Assembly: GCF_016786325.1 (NCBI RefSeq)
Contig: NZ_JADWYU010000114.1
Span: forward strand, 1-64,000
DNA: 64,000 bases
Reading direction: 5' to 3'
DNA from: Frankia nepalensis
GTDB lineage: Bacteria > Actinomycetota > Actinomycetes > Frankiales > Frankiaceae
Under the pieces are notes generated by a model. That model did not search any database and had not been told where the DNA came from. It saw only the letters and a list, made by a program, of their open reading frames with translations. Of this stretch, positions 1 to 11,167 are shown piece after piece; position 1 is the stretch's first letter, and every line of letters starts with the position of its first letter. A program made the position numbers and the translations under genes.

Positions 1-7
1 GGGCCGG

Positions 8-544
8 TCAGCTCAGCCCGAAGTCGGCGGGGTGCCGTTTGAGCACCCAGTCCAGCGGGCGCGGCCCCGCCGACGAGTACCCCCCGGTTCCGAGCGTCCG
101 GAACGTCACCGGCTGGGTGCCGCCCTGCTCGACCGTCCAGTACCGCTCGATCCCGGCACGGGCATATTCGCCCACTTTGTCCACCAGGTCGTTCTGCCGC
201 GACCCGCGGGAGACGACCTCGATGACCACCTGAAGCCCGTCCACGGGGACGTAGACCGAGGCGACGCCGGCGTCCGGAGCCGTGTCCGCCCACACCGTCA
301 GGTCGGGCTGACGCCCGCCCCCGGTGTAGATGCCGAGGTCGGTGCGCAGCCGCTCCTCGTCAACGCCGTTGCGCAGAAACCAGGCCGTCAGCCGCATGAC
401 GATCCGGGAGTGCTCCGGCGTCGGCGTCATCATGACCCGCAGCTCCCCCTCGTCGCTCAGCTCGTAGCGATGCAGCTCGTCGGCCTGACCCATGGCCGCC
501 ACATCGCCAAGAGTGATCTCGGCGGGCACGCTGATCATGGTCAT
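8..544 (-). CDS. Uma2-family PD-(D/E)XK nuclease-like protein (DUF820)
   Basis: The 178-residue protein has the Uma2/DUF820 layout. A PDLTVW strand carries the first acidic residue (about residue 81), VVIEVVS gives the E-x-V/S motif (about 109), and DKVGEYARAGIERYW is the family's K...Y..AG..EYW stretch. These proteins have a restriction-endonuclease-like fold, but their substrate is generally unknown, and they occur as many scattered single genes in actinobacteria and cyanobacteria. I chose the ATG at 544 because the conserved N-terminus begins there and CGGGGA lies upstream; an in-frame ATG at 601 would add 19 unlike residues. It is followed by a divergent NUDIX gene. The fold is fairly certain; nuclease activity in the cell is inferred. 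Confidence 0.85.
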   Translation of the reverse strand: MTMISVPAEITLGDVAAMGQADELHRYELSDEGELRVMMTPTPEHSRIVMRLTAWFLRNGVDEERLRTDLGIYTGGGRQPDLTVWADTAPDAGVASVYVPVDGLQVVIEVVSRGSRQNDLVDKVGEYARAGIERYWTVEQGGTQPVTFRTLGTGGYSSAGPRPLDWVLKRHPADFGLS

Positions 545-685
545 GCGCCGATTGTCCCCGCTCGCGCCGCCGATCGCCAACCAGGCATGGCGCCACGCCA
601 CCGGATGTGCCGCTGGACCGGCTCCGGCTGTCGGGCTCCGGCCGTCATGGCCGGTCCCCGTGGTTCACGATCATAATGATGAGTC

Positions 686-1276
686 GTGACGGTTCGGGGC
701 GCGGATGACACGGAGGACGAGGTGAACGACGTGACGGTCCCGCCCGGCCCGGCCGCGAGTGAGGACCGTCGGCGGACCACCCGGGGGCGCCGGGGCGAGG
801 CGCGGTTCACCTGCCTGGGGGCGGACGCGGCGCCGCCGTTCGAGGCGGTGACCAGTGCCTCGGTGGTCGCGGTGGCCGACGACGGCCGGCTGGTGCTCGC
901 GGACCTGGCGCGCGGCCTCGACCTGCCCGGCGGGCACGTCCAGCGAGGTGACGCGTCCGCGGAGGAGACCGTCCGCCGCGAGACCTGGGAGGAGGTCCGG
1001 GCCGAGCTGGCCGAGCCGCGCCTCGTCGAGGTCATCGAGTCCGACTACTTCGGGCCGGACGACCTGACCTACATGGTCATCTATGTCGCGCGGGTGCGGC
1101 GGCTGGCTCCCTGGACGGACGGGCACGAGTCGGCCGGGCGGGTGATCCTGCCACCCGACGACTTCCTGGCCCGCTACCGCGGCCGCCGCCCGGAGCTGAT
1201 GCGCCATCTGGTCACCAGCGCCCTCGCCACCCTGGCTGGCGGGTCGCCCGCCGCCCCCGCGACCGAACGGGGATAG
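686..1276 (+). CDS. NUDIX hydrolase-like protein
   Basis: A NUDIX box is visible at residues 83-104 (G-x5-D-x7-RE-x2-EE). The first Glu is replaced by Asp, and the usual Gly after REUxEE is Arg, so the motif is slightly non-canonical. The metal-binding RE..EE core (residues 98-103) is intact. NUDIX enzymes hydrolyse nucleoside diphosphates linked to another group; the substrate here cannot be told. The first 50 residues are charged and probably disordered, so GTG at 722 is also possible. The gene converges on uvrB with 16 bases between the stop codons. Confidence 0.8.
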   Translation: MTVRGADDTEDEVNDVTVPPGPAASEDRRRTTRGRRGEARFTCLGADAAPPFEAVTSASVVAVADDGRLVLADLARGLDLPGGHVQRGDASAEETVRRETWEEVRAELAEPRLVEVIESDYFGPDDLTYMVIYVARVRRLAPWTDGHESAGRVILPPDDFLARYRGRRPELMRHLVTSALATLAGGSPAAPATERG

Positions 1277-1292
1277 CGACCCGAGCGGCCGG

Positions 1293-3446
1293 TCACTCGA
1301 TGCCGGCGGCGGTCATGCCGCGGAGCTCCTTCTTCAGCTCGGCGATCTCGTCGCGCAGCCGGGCGGCCAGCTCGAACTGCAGCTCCTTGGCGGCCTCGTG
1401 CATCTGGTCGTCGAGCTGCCTGATGAGGTTGGCCAGGTCCTGACGCGGCATGCCCGCGAGCTCCGCGGCATACCGGCCGACCGCGTCCTGCTTGCGTGAC
1501 TTCATGCCGGGCACCGGCGCCTTGCCCCGTGACTGCGCCCGGCCGCCGCCGTACAGCTCGCCGTCGGCGCTCTCCCGGACCATGTCGTCGAGGATGTCGA
1601 TGACCTTCTTGCGGAGCGGCTGAGGGTCGATACCGTTCGCCTCGTTGTAGGCGATCTGCCGGGCACGTCGGCGGTTCGTCTCCTCCAGCGCCCTTCGCAT
1701 CGACGGGGTGACCGAGTCGGCGTACATGTGCACCTGGCCGGCGACGTTGCGGGCCGCCCGGCCGATCGTCTGGATCAGCGACTTGTCGGAGCGCAGGAAA
1801 CCCTCCTTGTCCGCGTCCAGGATCGACACCAGCGACACCTCGGGCAGGTCGAGGCCCTCACGCAGCAGGTTGATGCCGACCAGCACGTCGTACTCGCCGC
1901 GACGCAGCTCGGTGAGCAGCTCGACCCGGCGCAGCGTGTCCACCTCGCTGTGCAGGTAGCGGACCCGGATGCCGAGCTCCAGCAGGTAGTCGGTGAGGTC
2001 CTCGGCCATCTTCTTGGTCAGGGTGGTGACCAGCACCCGCTCGTCGCGCTCCGCGCGCAGCCGGATCTCGTGCACGAGGTCGTCTATCTGGCCCTTCGTC
2101 GGCTTGAGCACCACCTCCGGGTCAACCAGGCCTGTCGGCCGGATGATCTGCTCCACGACTCCGTCAGACCGGCCCAGCTCGTAGGGGCCCGGGGTGGCCG
2201 ACAGGTAGACGGTCTGACCGATCCGCTCCAGGAACTCCTCCCAGCGCAGCGGCCGGTTGTCCATCGCGCTGGGCAGCCGGAAGCCGTGGTCGACCAGATT
2301 GCGCTTGCGCGACATGTCGCCCTCGTACATGCCGCCGATCTGGGGCACGGTGACGTGCGACTCGTCGATGACCAGGAGGAAGTCGTCGGGGAAGTAGTCC
2401 AGCAGGGTGTGCGGCGCGGTGCCGGCGGCACGGCCGTCGATGTGCCGCGAGTAGTTCTCGATACCCGAGCAGAAACCGACCTGGCGCATCATCTCGATGT
2501 CGTAGGTGGTCCGCATCCGCAGCCGCTGGGCCTCGAGCAGCTTGCCCTGCCCCTCCAGGGTGGCCAGCCGCTCGGTCACCTCCTCCTCGATGCCGCCGAT
2601 GGCCCGTTCCATCCGCTCCGGGCCCGCGACGTAGTGGGTCGCCGGGAAGACGTAGACCTCGTCGACCTCGCGGACGACCTCGCCGGTCAACGGGTGCAGG
2701 TAGGTGAGCCGCTCGATCTCGTCGCCGAACAGCTCGACCCGCACGGCCAGTTCCTCGTAGACCGGGAACACCTCGACCGTGTCGCCGCGCACCCGGAACG
2801 TGCCTCGGGTGAAGGCCAGATCGTTGCGGGCGTACTGGACGTCGACAAGTCGGCGCAGCAGGAGGTCGCGGTCGACCTCCTCACCCACCGAGAGCCGCAC
2901 CATCCGGTCGATGTACTCCTGCGGGGTGCCAAGGCCGTAGATGCAGCTGACACTGGCGACAACGACCACGTCGCGGCGGGTGAGCAGGCTCATCGTCGCC
3001 GAGTGCCGCAGCCGCTCGACCTCCTCGTTGATCGAGGAGTCCTTCTCGATGTAGGTGTCCGTCTGCGCGATGTATGCCTCGGGCTGGTAGTAGTCGTAGT
3101 ACGAGACGAAGTACTCGACCGCGTTGTTCGGCAGCAGCTCGCGGAACTCGTTGGCCAGCTGCGCCGCCAGCGTCTTGTTGGGCGCCATCACCAGCGTCGG
3201 ACGCTGCAGCTCCTCGACGAGCCAGGCCGTGGTCGCGGACTTGCCGGTGCCCGTCGCGCCGAGCAGCACGATGTCCTTCTCACCCGCCCGGATCCGCCGC
3301 GCCAGCTCCTTGATCGCCGCTGGCTGGTCGCCGGACGGCTGGTAGTCGGAGACCACCTTGAAGGGCGCCCGCGAGCGCTCCACTGTGACGGTAGGACGAG
3401 TGCCGGTCGAACCAGTGCCGGCCGGATGTGCGGACGCCGTGCTCAT
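1293..3446 (-). CDS. uvrB: UvrABC excinuclease subunit B
   Basis: UvrB is the helicase-like damage-verification subunit of nucleotide excision repair; it receives DNA from UvrA and recruits UvrC. The 717-residue protein has Walker A GATGTGKS (63-70), a DESH Walker B, the aromatic [10 protein letters not shown] beta-hairpin region, helicase motifs through ARNVAGQ, and a C-terminal UVR coiled coil ([23 protein letters not shown]) for UvrC. Length matches the family. The ATG at 3446 precedes a short low-complexity leader. No LexA box like the one at uvrA is seen in the 143 bases upstream. In other actinobacteria uvrB sits between coaE and uvrA, as it broadly does here. Confidence 0.98.
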   Translation of the reverse strand: MSTASAHPAGTGSTGTRPTVTVERSRAPFKVVSDYQPSGDQPAAIKELARRIRAGEKDIVLLGATGTGKSATTAWLVEELQRPTLVMAPNKTLAAQLANEFRELLPNNAVEYFVSYYDYYQPEAYIAQTDTYIEKDSSINEEVERLRHSATMSLLTRRDVVVVASVSCIYGLGTPQEYIDRMVRLSVGEEVDRDLLLRRLVDVQYARNDLAFTRGTFRVRGDTVEVFPVYEELAVRVELFGDEIERLTYLHPLTGEVVREVDEVYVFPATHYVAGPERMERAIGGIEEEVTERLATLEGQGKLLEAQRLRMRTTYDIEMMRQVGFCSGIENYSRHIDGRAAGTAPHTLLDYFPDDFLLVIDESHVTVPQIGGMYEGDMSRKRNLVDHGFRLPSAMDNRPLRWEEFLERIGQTVYLSATPGPYELGRSDGVVEQIIRPTGLVDPEVVLKPTKGQIDDLVHEIRLRAERDERVLVTTLTKKMAEDLTDYLLELGIRVRYLHSEVDTLRRVELLTELRRGEYDVLVGINLLREGLDLPEVSLVSILDADKEGFLRSDKSLIQTIGRAARNVAGQVHMYADSVTPSMRRALEETNRRRARQIAYNEANGIDPQPLRKKVIDILDDMVRESADGELYGGGRAQSRGKAPVPGMKSRKQDAVGRYAAELAGMPRQDLANLIRQLDDQMHEAAKELQFELAARLRDEIAELKKELRGMTAAGIE

Positions 3447-3589
3447 GTTGACCAGAACACCACACGCGTCCGACAGTTTCCCCGGTGCCTTCGGGGTGCC
3501 CCGGGCGAGATCGCCGGTTCAGGCGGGAGGGCCAGGGGCACGACAGACGTTGACGGGGTGAGAACCCCCCGAAAGGAGCCACGAGGGCC

Positions 3590-4963
3590 ATGGGCACACA
3601 GGACGCGGCCCGGGGCGGGCGGCTGCCTCGGATCGTCGTGCGTCCGGGACTCGTCGTCTCGGTCGCCGTCGTCACCGCCCTGCTCGGCTGGCTGACCCTG
3701 CCGGTCACCGTCCCGGACCGGACAGGTTCCGCCTACCTCAGCGCCGGCCTGCTCGGCGCCCTCCTGCTGCTGGCGATCCTGACCGCCGCGGACCTCGCGC
3801 GGTCCGTGGCCGCCCGGCGCGGCGGGCTGACCGTGCGCGCGATCGAGCTCGGCGTCTTCGGCAGCAGGCTCGTGCTCGCCCGCCCGCCCCTGCCCGGCGG
3901 CGGCTGGCGGCGCGGCCCGGACGAGATGGTCTGGGGCGCCGGCTCCCCGGCGGAACCGTATCCGGCGGAGCCCGCCGAGGGCGCCCGCCGGCCCGGCCAG
4001 CTGGCTCAGGCCGACCAGCCCGACCAGCCGCCGGCCCAGGAGGGCCGGCCGTCGCCCAGCGGGCTGGAGCCGCGGGCGGACGCGGCGATCGCCCGCGCCG
4101 GCCTGCTGACCACCGGGCTGGTCGGCGCGGTGTTCGTGACGCTCGGGGCGCTCGCGCCCGACGGCACGCTCGCGCTCGCCGGCCAGGTGGCGCTGTGGGT
4201 GGGCTCGTTCACCCTGCTCATCACCCTGGTCGACCTGCTGCCCTCGCCGCGGACCCCGGGAGGGCGGATCCTGGCCGCGCGTGTGCTGCGCCGCACCGGC
4301 GACCCGCGCCGGGCCGAGGCGGTGGTCGCGCGCACCGGCGTGGCCATCGGCTGGGCGATGATCGCCCTCGGTGTCGCGGCCTGCTTCACCGTCGGGCTGA
4401 TCGGGCTGTGGGCGGTGTTGCTGGGCTGGATGGCGCTGGGCTCGTCCCGGCTGGCGCAGGCGAGCCAGCGCGCCGGCTCCGCGCTCGAGGGCGTGTTCGT
4501 CCGGGACGTGATGCTGCCGCCGCCGCCCCGCCTGCCCTCCTGGCAGACCGTCGGCGAGGCGCTGCGGGAGGTGGCCCGGCCGGGAGCACCGGTGTCGACC
4601 GTGTTCACGGTCCATGACTTCGACAGCTCGCTCGCGGGTGTCGCGCTGGCGCGCGCGCTGGCCGGCGTGCCGCTCGACGACCGCGACCTGGCCCGGGTCA
4701 GCCGGGTGACGATCCCGCTGTCGGCGGTCCCGACCGCGCGGCCGGACGAGCCGCTCGCCGTGGTCGCCCCACGCCTGGCCGCGCGTCCCAGCGCCGGCTG
4801 CGTCCTCGTCCTGGACGAGGAGCAGCGCGACGAGCACGGCCGGCCGCGGATCGTCGGGCTGGTCGGCCCGGCGGAGATCCGCCGGGCGATCGAGACGGCC
4901 CCGCTGCGGTCCGGCTCGGTGATCTCCTCCTTCGGCCGCCCCGGCCACCACCCGGGCCGCTAG
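3590..4963 (+). CDS. site-2-protease (M50)-like membrane protein, catalytic residues lost
   Basis: This polytopic protein of 457 residues follows the plan of actinobacterial site-2 proteases with a C-terminal CBS-like region. The zinc motifs are gone. Where HExxH is expected (residues 66-73, before AARRGGLTVRAIELGVFG) the sequence reads AADLARSV. Where the second motif NLLPxxPLDGGR is expected (about 212-225) it reads DLLPSPRTPGGR, so the metal-ligand Asp is Pro. The surrounding framework is kept, including RRTGD-xx-RA and the following helices. Residues about 105-160 form a Pro/Ala/Gln-rich linker. It is therefore probably a pseudoprotease, perhaps a scaffold or regulator of membrane proteolysis. 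An AAAGGAG lies 12 bases upstream of the ATG. It converges with the WYL gene. Confidence 0.75.
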   Translation: MGTQDAARGGRLPRIVVRPGLVVSVAVVTALLGWLTLPVTVPDRTGSAYLSAGLLGALLLLAILTAADLARSVAARRGGLTVRAIELGVFGSRLVLARPPLPGGGWRRGPDEMVWGAGSPAEPYPAEPAEGARRPGQLAQADQPDQPPAQEGRPSPSGLEPRADAAIARAGLLTTGLVGAVFVTLGALAPDGTLALAGQVALWVGSFTLLITLVDLLPSPRTPGGRILAARVLRRTGDPRRAEAVVARTGVAIGWAMIALGVAACFTVGLIGLWAVLLGWMALGSSRLAQASQRAGSALEGVFVRDVMLPPPPRLPSWQTVGEALREVARPGAPVSTVFTVHDFDSSLAGVALARALAGVPLDDRDLARVSRVTIPLSAVPTARPDEPLAVVAPRLAARPSAGCVLVLDEEQRDEHGRPRIVGLVGPAEIRRAIETAPLRSGSVISSFGRPGHHPGR

Positions 4964-4971
4964 GACATGCC

Positions 4972-5502
4972 CTAGGCGCGCGGACTGGGGGCGGGGAAGA
5001 CCGAGAACGCCTCACGCCACTGGACAGGCGTGGTGGTGAGCTCCGCGTGGCCGATACGGTCCCAGCGGAACCAGCGCGGCGCGTCCTTGTCGAGGCACCA
5101 GGCCATCAGGTACCAGTTGCCGCGCGCGTAGGCGAAGGCGTGCGGCTCGATCCGGCGATGGCTGGCGCGCCCGGCGGCGTTGACGTAGTCGACGGCGACC
5201 GCGACGCCCTCGTGCATCGCCTCCTCGATCACCGGCGTGGCCGGCGTGCGCGGCAACCCGTCGGGGCGGCTCCACAGCCGGGCGGCGAGCTCGGCGACCC
5301 GATCCTGGCCCGCCGGGCCGAGCGCGGTCAGCACCTCGTGCAGGGCCGCCTGGGCAGGGCCGGACAACGGCCCCGGCGGCAGCGCGACGAGCGCCACGGC
5401 GACGGCGGCCGCCTGCTCCTCGGTGAGGGTGATCGGCGGCGGCTCAACCGCCGAGACCGGCGCCGCCGTCACCGGTTCCGGTCGCGACCTGGCAGAACCC
5501 AC
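4972..5502 (-). CDS. WYL-domain protein without a visible HTH
   Basis: The C-terminal half (about 90-170) is a WYL domain, with NWYLMAWCLDKDAPRWFRWDRI matching the ligand-sensing core found in PafB/PafC-type and other regulators. Those usually carry an N-terminal winged helix for DNA binding. Here the first 85 residues are Ala/Pro-rich with helical character, and I cannot recognise a helix-turn-helix. It may be a stand-alone ligand or RNA-binding sensor, or a truncated regulator. GTG at 5502 is the assumed start. It ends 8 bases from the M50-like gene on the other strand. Confidence 0.8.
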   Translation of the reverse strand: MGSARSRPEPVTAAPVSAVEPPPITLTEEQAAAVAVALVALPPGPLSGPAQAALHEVLTALGPAGQDRVAELAARLWSRPDGLPRTPATPVIEEAMHEGVAVAVDYVNAAGRASHRRIEPHAFAYARGNWYLMAWCLDKDAPRWFRWDRIGHAELTTTPVQWREAFSVFPAPSPRA

Positions 5503-5650
5503 CCACCCACAGTGCCACCTTCGCCCCCTTCACGCCCGCCGTCCCCCAGATCGGACGCGACGCACCCAGCCACCGACCGGGACCCGCCCCCGCCACACAG
5601 GTCCCACCCCGGCACCAGCCCGGTCGAGGCGCCCACCCGTCAGACACACC

Positions 5651-5690
5651 ACCAACCGCGCCACCGCGCCACCAACCGCGCCACCGCGCC
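5651..5690. repeat. 20-bp tandem duplication
   Basis: The unit accaaccgcgccaccgcgcc occurs twice head to tail with no mismatch. It lies about 150 bases upstream of the WYL gene start. Function unknown; replication slippage in GC-rich DNA is the simplest origin. Confidence 0.9.
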
Positions 5691-5751
5691 ACACGGCATC
5701 AAGACCAACCCAACCCCGGCGGTTCTATACCCGACCCCGAGACCAACCGGG

Positions 5752-5774
5752 GTCGGGGCGCTCAGCGCCCCGAC
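5752..5774 (-). terminator. GC hairpin downstream of the metallo-hydrolase gene
   Basis: A perfect 10-bp stem (gtcggggcgc / gcgccccgac) with loop tca lies 47 bases beyond the stop of the metallo-beta-lactamase-fold gene. No U-tract follows. It shares bases with a second stem at 5730-5757 (10 bp, 8-nt loop), so the two cannot form together. Confidence 0.5.
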
Positions 5775-5820
5775 GGCGGAGCGGCGATGGTCGCCCCTAG
5801 GCGACCTTGAGCCGACCGCC

Positions 5821-6486
5821 TTACCAACCGCGGGCGCGCCATTCGGCAAGATGTGGGCGCTCCCGGCCGATGGTGGTGTCCTTGCCGTGCCCGGGATAGA
5901 TCCAGGTGGTGTCCGGGAGCGGGCCGAACACCTTCTCGTCCAGACCGCCCATCAGGGACGCGAAGGCCTTCGGGTCGTCGAACGTGTTCCCCGGCCCGCC
6001 GGGGAACAGGCAGTCGCCCGTGAACAGGTGCGGCGCCGCCGGGTCGGCGTCGTGGAGCAGCGCGATCGAGCCGGGGGTGTGGCCCACCAGGTGGATCGCG
6101 CGCAGGGTCACCTCGCCGACCCGGATCTCCTCCCCGTCGCGCAGCGGGGCGTCGGTCGGCACCGGGATCGCGGGAGCGTCGTCGGGGTGCGCGACGGTCG
6201 TGGCGCCGGTGGCCGCGACGATGTCGGACAGCGCCTGGACGTGGTCGCCGTGCCGGTGGGTGGTCACCACTGTCGCCAGGCCCCCGTCGCCGATGAGCCG
6301 CAGCAGGGTGTCCGGCTCGTTGGCGGCGTCGATGAGCAGCTGCTCGCCGGTGGCGGTGCACCGGAGCAGGTAGCAGTTGTTGTCGAACGGGCCCACCGCC
6401 ACCTTGGTGACCGTCAGGTCCGGCAGCTCGCGGACGTCCGGCGGCCCGCCCACCGCGACGTCGCCCGTGTAACCGCGCATGCTCAT
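5821..6486 (-). CDS. metallo-beta-lactamase-fold hydrolase (glyoxalase II-like)
   Basis: The 221-residue protein has the H-x-H-x-D-H metal motif as HRHGDHVQAL, then VGHTPGSIAL and FTGDCLFPGGPGNTF, which carry the later His and bridging Asp ligands, and a final YPGHGKDTT. This is the pattern of small hydroxyacylglutathione-hydrolase-like enzymes. In actinobacteria, which use mycothiol, the natural thioester is uncertain. The ATG at 6486 is preceded by GGAGGGACGAG, a strong ribosome site; an ATG at 6543 lacks one. Genes of this type commonly sit between uvrB and uvrA in actinobacteria, so its place here is part of the conserved block. Confidence 0.88.
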   Translation of the reverse strand: MSMRGYTGDVAVGGPPDVRELPDLTVTKVAVGPFDNNCYLLRCTATGEQLLIDAANEPDTLLRLIGDGGLATVVTTHRHGDHVQALSDIVAATGATTVAHPDDAPAIPVPTDAPLRDGEEIRVGEVTLRAIHLVGHTPGSIALLHDADPAAPHLFTGDCLFPGGPGNTFDDPKAFASLMGGLDEKVFGPLPDTTWIYPGHGKDTTIGRERPHLAEWRARGW

Positions 6487-6674
6487 CTCGTCCCTCCACG
6501 CCCGGCCCTGGCTGGGCCCGTCCTCGTCGCTGAGCCCTTCCATCTCACACCACGGCTGAAGGATCCGTTCCCCGTCCGCCGAGCCGTCGAAAGGCTGGTC
6601 GTCTCGTTCGCGCGGGTCGGCCAGGCCTCGCGGCCAGGCGTCGCGGGCACGGTGACGCGGCTGGCGGACGCCGG

Positions 6675-7637
6675 TCAGCCGTCGAGCCCGGCCAGCCGGG
6701 CGCGCGCCCGGCTCGGCACCGCCAGCCAGGAGGACCGGGCGGCCGGCTCCCAGCCGGGCAGCGCGGCCCCCTGTACCAGCCCGACGAGGATCTGGAGGGC
6801 CCGCGTGGCGTCGGCCCGCCGGCCGGTGACGGCCTTGCGGGCCACGAGCAGCGCCAGCTGCGCCGCGTGGACGCCGAGCCAGCCGCGGCCGACGGCGTCA
6901 CGGTGCCGGCGGGCGTAGATCGTCGCCGCCCGGCCGAGCTCGCGCTGCAGCTCGGTGGCTCGGCCGGCGGTGCCGCCGCCGGTGTGCCGTACCGGCCAGG
7001 TGTCATCGGCCCAGGTGATCCGGCCGCCGGCCGCGAGCAGCCGGGCGAACAGGTCGGTCTCCTCGTAGTAGAGCCAGTAGGCCGGGTCGAACCCGTCGAG
7101 CAGCCTGAACGTCTCGGTCCGGATCGCGAAGAACGCCCCCACCGGATAGCTCAGCGCGGGCCAGCGGGCCACCGCGGCCGCCTCGCCGCGCACCGCGGTG
7201 AAGGCGCTGGTGCGCCGGGTCGGCAGCACCGCCGCCGAGCGGCCGGGGCCGCCGTCGTCGGCGCGCATCGTGAAGCCGACCACGTCGACGTCGGGCGGCG
7301 CCTGGCCGAGCAGCTTCGGCAGCATCTCCTGCGTGTCCCGGGGAATGGTGACGTCGCTGTTCACCACCAGAAGCCAGCCGAATTCGCCCTTTTCGCCGTC
7401 CGCATCGGCCCCGTCGGCGAGGACGTGCCGTACGGCCAGGTTCACCGCGGCTCCATAGCCGACGTTTCCGTGTCCCGAGCACACCTGGACGGCGGCCGGA
7501 ACATCACGGTGCCGGGTCCCGATCTTGTTCTCCACCAGAACGACCCGGCAGCCGGCGAGCCCGACGAGTGTCTGCAGCAGCGCGGCCAGGTGCGGTGAGC
7601 CCCCATGGGAGACGACGACGGCGAGCAGGCTGTTCAT
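6675..7637 (-). CDS. family 2 glycosyltransferase
   Basis: The 320-residue protein starts with VVVSHGG and continues VVLVENKIG, GNVGYGAAVNLAV and LLVVNSDV, the nucleotide-binding and DxD-like elements of rhamnosyl/galactosyl-type GT2 enzymes. SYPVGAFFAIRTETFRLLDGFD and YYEETDLFARLLAAG are the acceptor-side motifs with the ED catalytic pair. The ATG at 7637 follows GGAAGGGCGGAAC; an upstream ATG at 7805 would add 56 non-conserved residues. It probably adds a sugar to an envelope or exported polysaccharide. It is divergent from uvrA. Confidence 0.88.
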   Translation of the reverse strand: MNSLLAVVVSHGGSPHLAALLQTLVGLAGCRVVLVENKIGTRHRDVPAAVQVCSGHGNVGYGAAVNLAVRHVLADGADADGEKGEFGWLLVVNSDVTIPRDTQEMLPKLLGQAPPDVDVVGFTMRADDGGPGRSAAVLPTRRTSAFTAVRGEAAAVARWPALSYPVGAFFAIRTETFRLLDGFDPAYWLYYEETDLFARLLAAGGRITWADDTWPVRHTGGGTAGRATELQRELGRAATIYARRHRDAVGRGWLGVHAAQLALLVARKAVTGRRADATRALQILVGLVQGAALPGWEPAARSSWLAVPSRARARLAGLDG

Positions 7638-8214
7638 GTTCCGCCCTTCCAGTGCGGGGCCAGCCGCGTTTCGTCGTTTTTCGGCGACCAGCATTGGATC
7701 CGTGCCACCGTAACCAAGGGATTCGGACACGCCAGGAAATCCGCCCGGCGAGTCGGCGGGAGTGCGACAAGCATCGCACGTACCCGGACGGTCGTTTTGC
7801 GCCAATATTCATGCCGACCGGGCCGGACATCATGGGCATCTGGCGCGATTCGCCGGCGACGACGGCGCGCCCAGGCGCCGAAAAGCCGGTCTCCGCGCGA
7901 CGCCCGGGGCCGGCGCCGGCGCCACCGCGGGCGTGGGCCCGGTGTGCCCCCTTGGGGGGACCACGACGGGCGGCCGCTAGTATCGAACGGGCGTTCGGCC
8001 CTGGCGCCGCGGCCGCCGGAGTGTCACACCCGGTTCGTACCCTGGAAGGGCCTTCGCGCTGTCCGGGGGGCGCGCTGTCCGGGAGGCGAGGCGCCGGCCA
8101 CGCGGGAGCGAGCGAACGCGGAACCTCCAGCTCCACCCCGAGCGGCCGCCGAGCGGGCGTACAGCGGGCAGACGCAGCCGAGCAGACCAGCCGAGAGCAG
8201 ACTGAGGAACCCAG
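7638..8214. other. divergent promoter region, GT2 / uvrA
   Basis: These 577 bases hold no convincing gene. They contain the LexA box and -10 element of uvrA described separately. The rest is GC-rich sequence with no repeat or RNA fold that I can name. Confidence 0.6.
7978..7998 (+). promoter_or_regulatory. LexA (SOS) box overlapping the uvrA -10 element
   Basis: TCGAACGGGCGTTCGG at 7983-7998 matches the actinobacterial LexA operator TCGAAC-N4-GTTCGA with one mismatch at the last base. TAGTAT at 7978-7983 is a good -10 element abutting it, so LexA bound here would block transcription starting about 225 bases before uvrA. The operator match is seen directly; SOS control is inferred from the family. 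Confidence 0.8.
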
Positions 8215-11118
<2,904 letters not shown>

Positions 11119-11167
11119 CGGCCGCGGCCGGGCAGGCCAGGCGGGCGGGCGGGCGGTGGCCAGCGGC

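Larger units (their letters stand above)
5503..5820. other. intergenic region with repeat and hairpins
   Basis: No convincing gene is seen in these 318 bases between the WYL and metallo-beta-lactamase genes. The region holds a 20-base exact tandem duplication and two overlapping inverted repeats, which are listed separately. It must also contain the promoter of the WYL gene, which I cannot identify. Confidence 0.6.
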
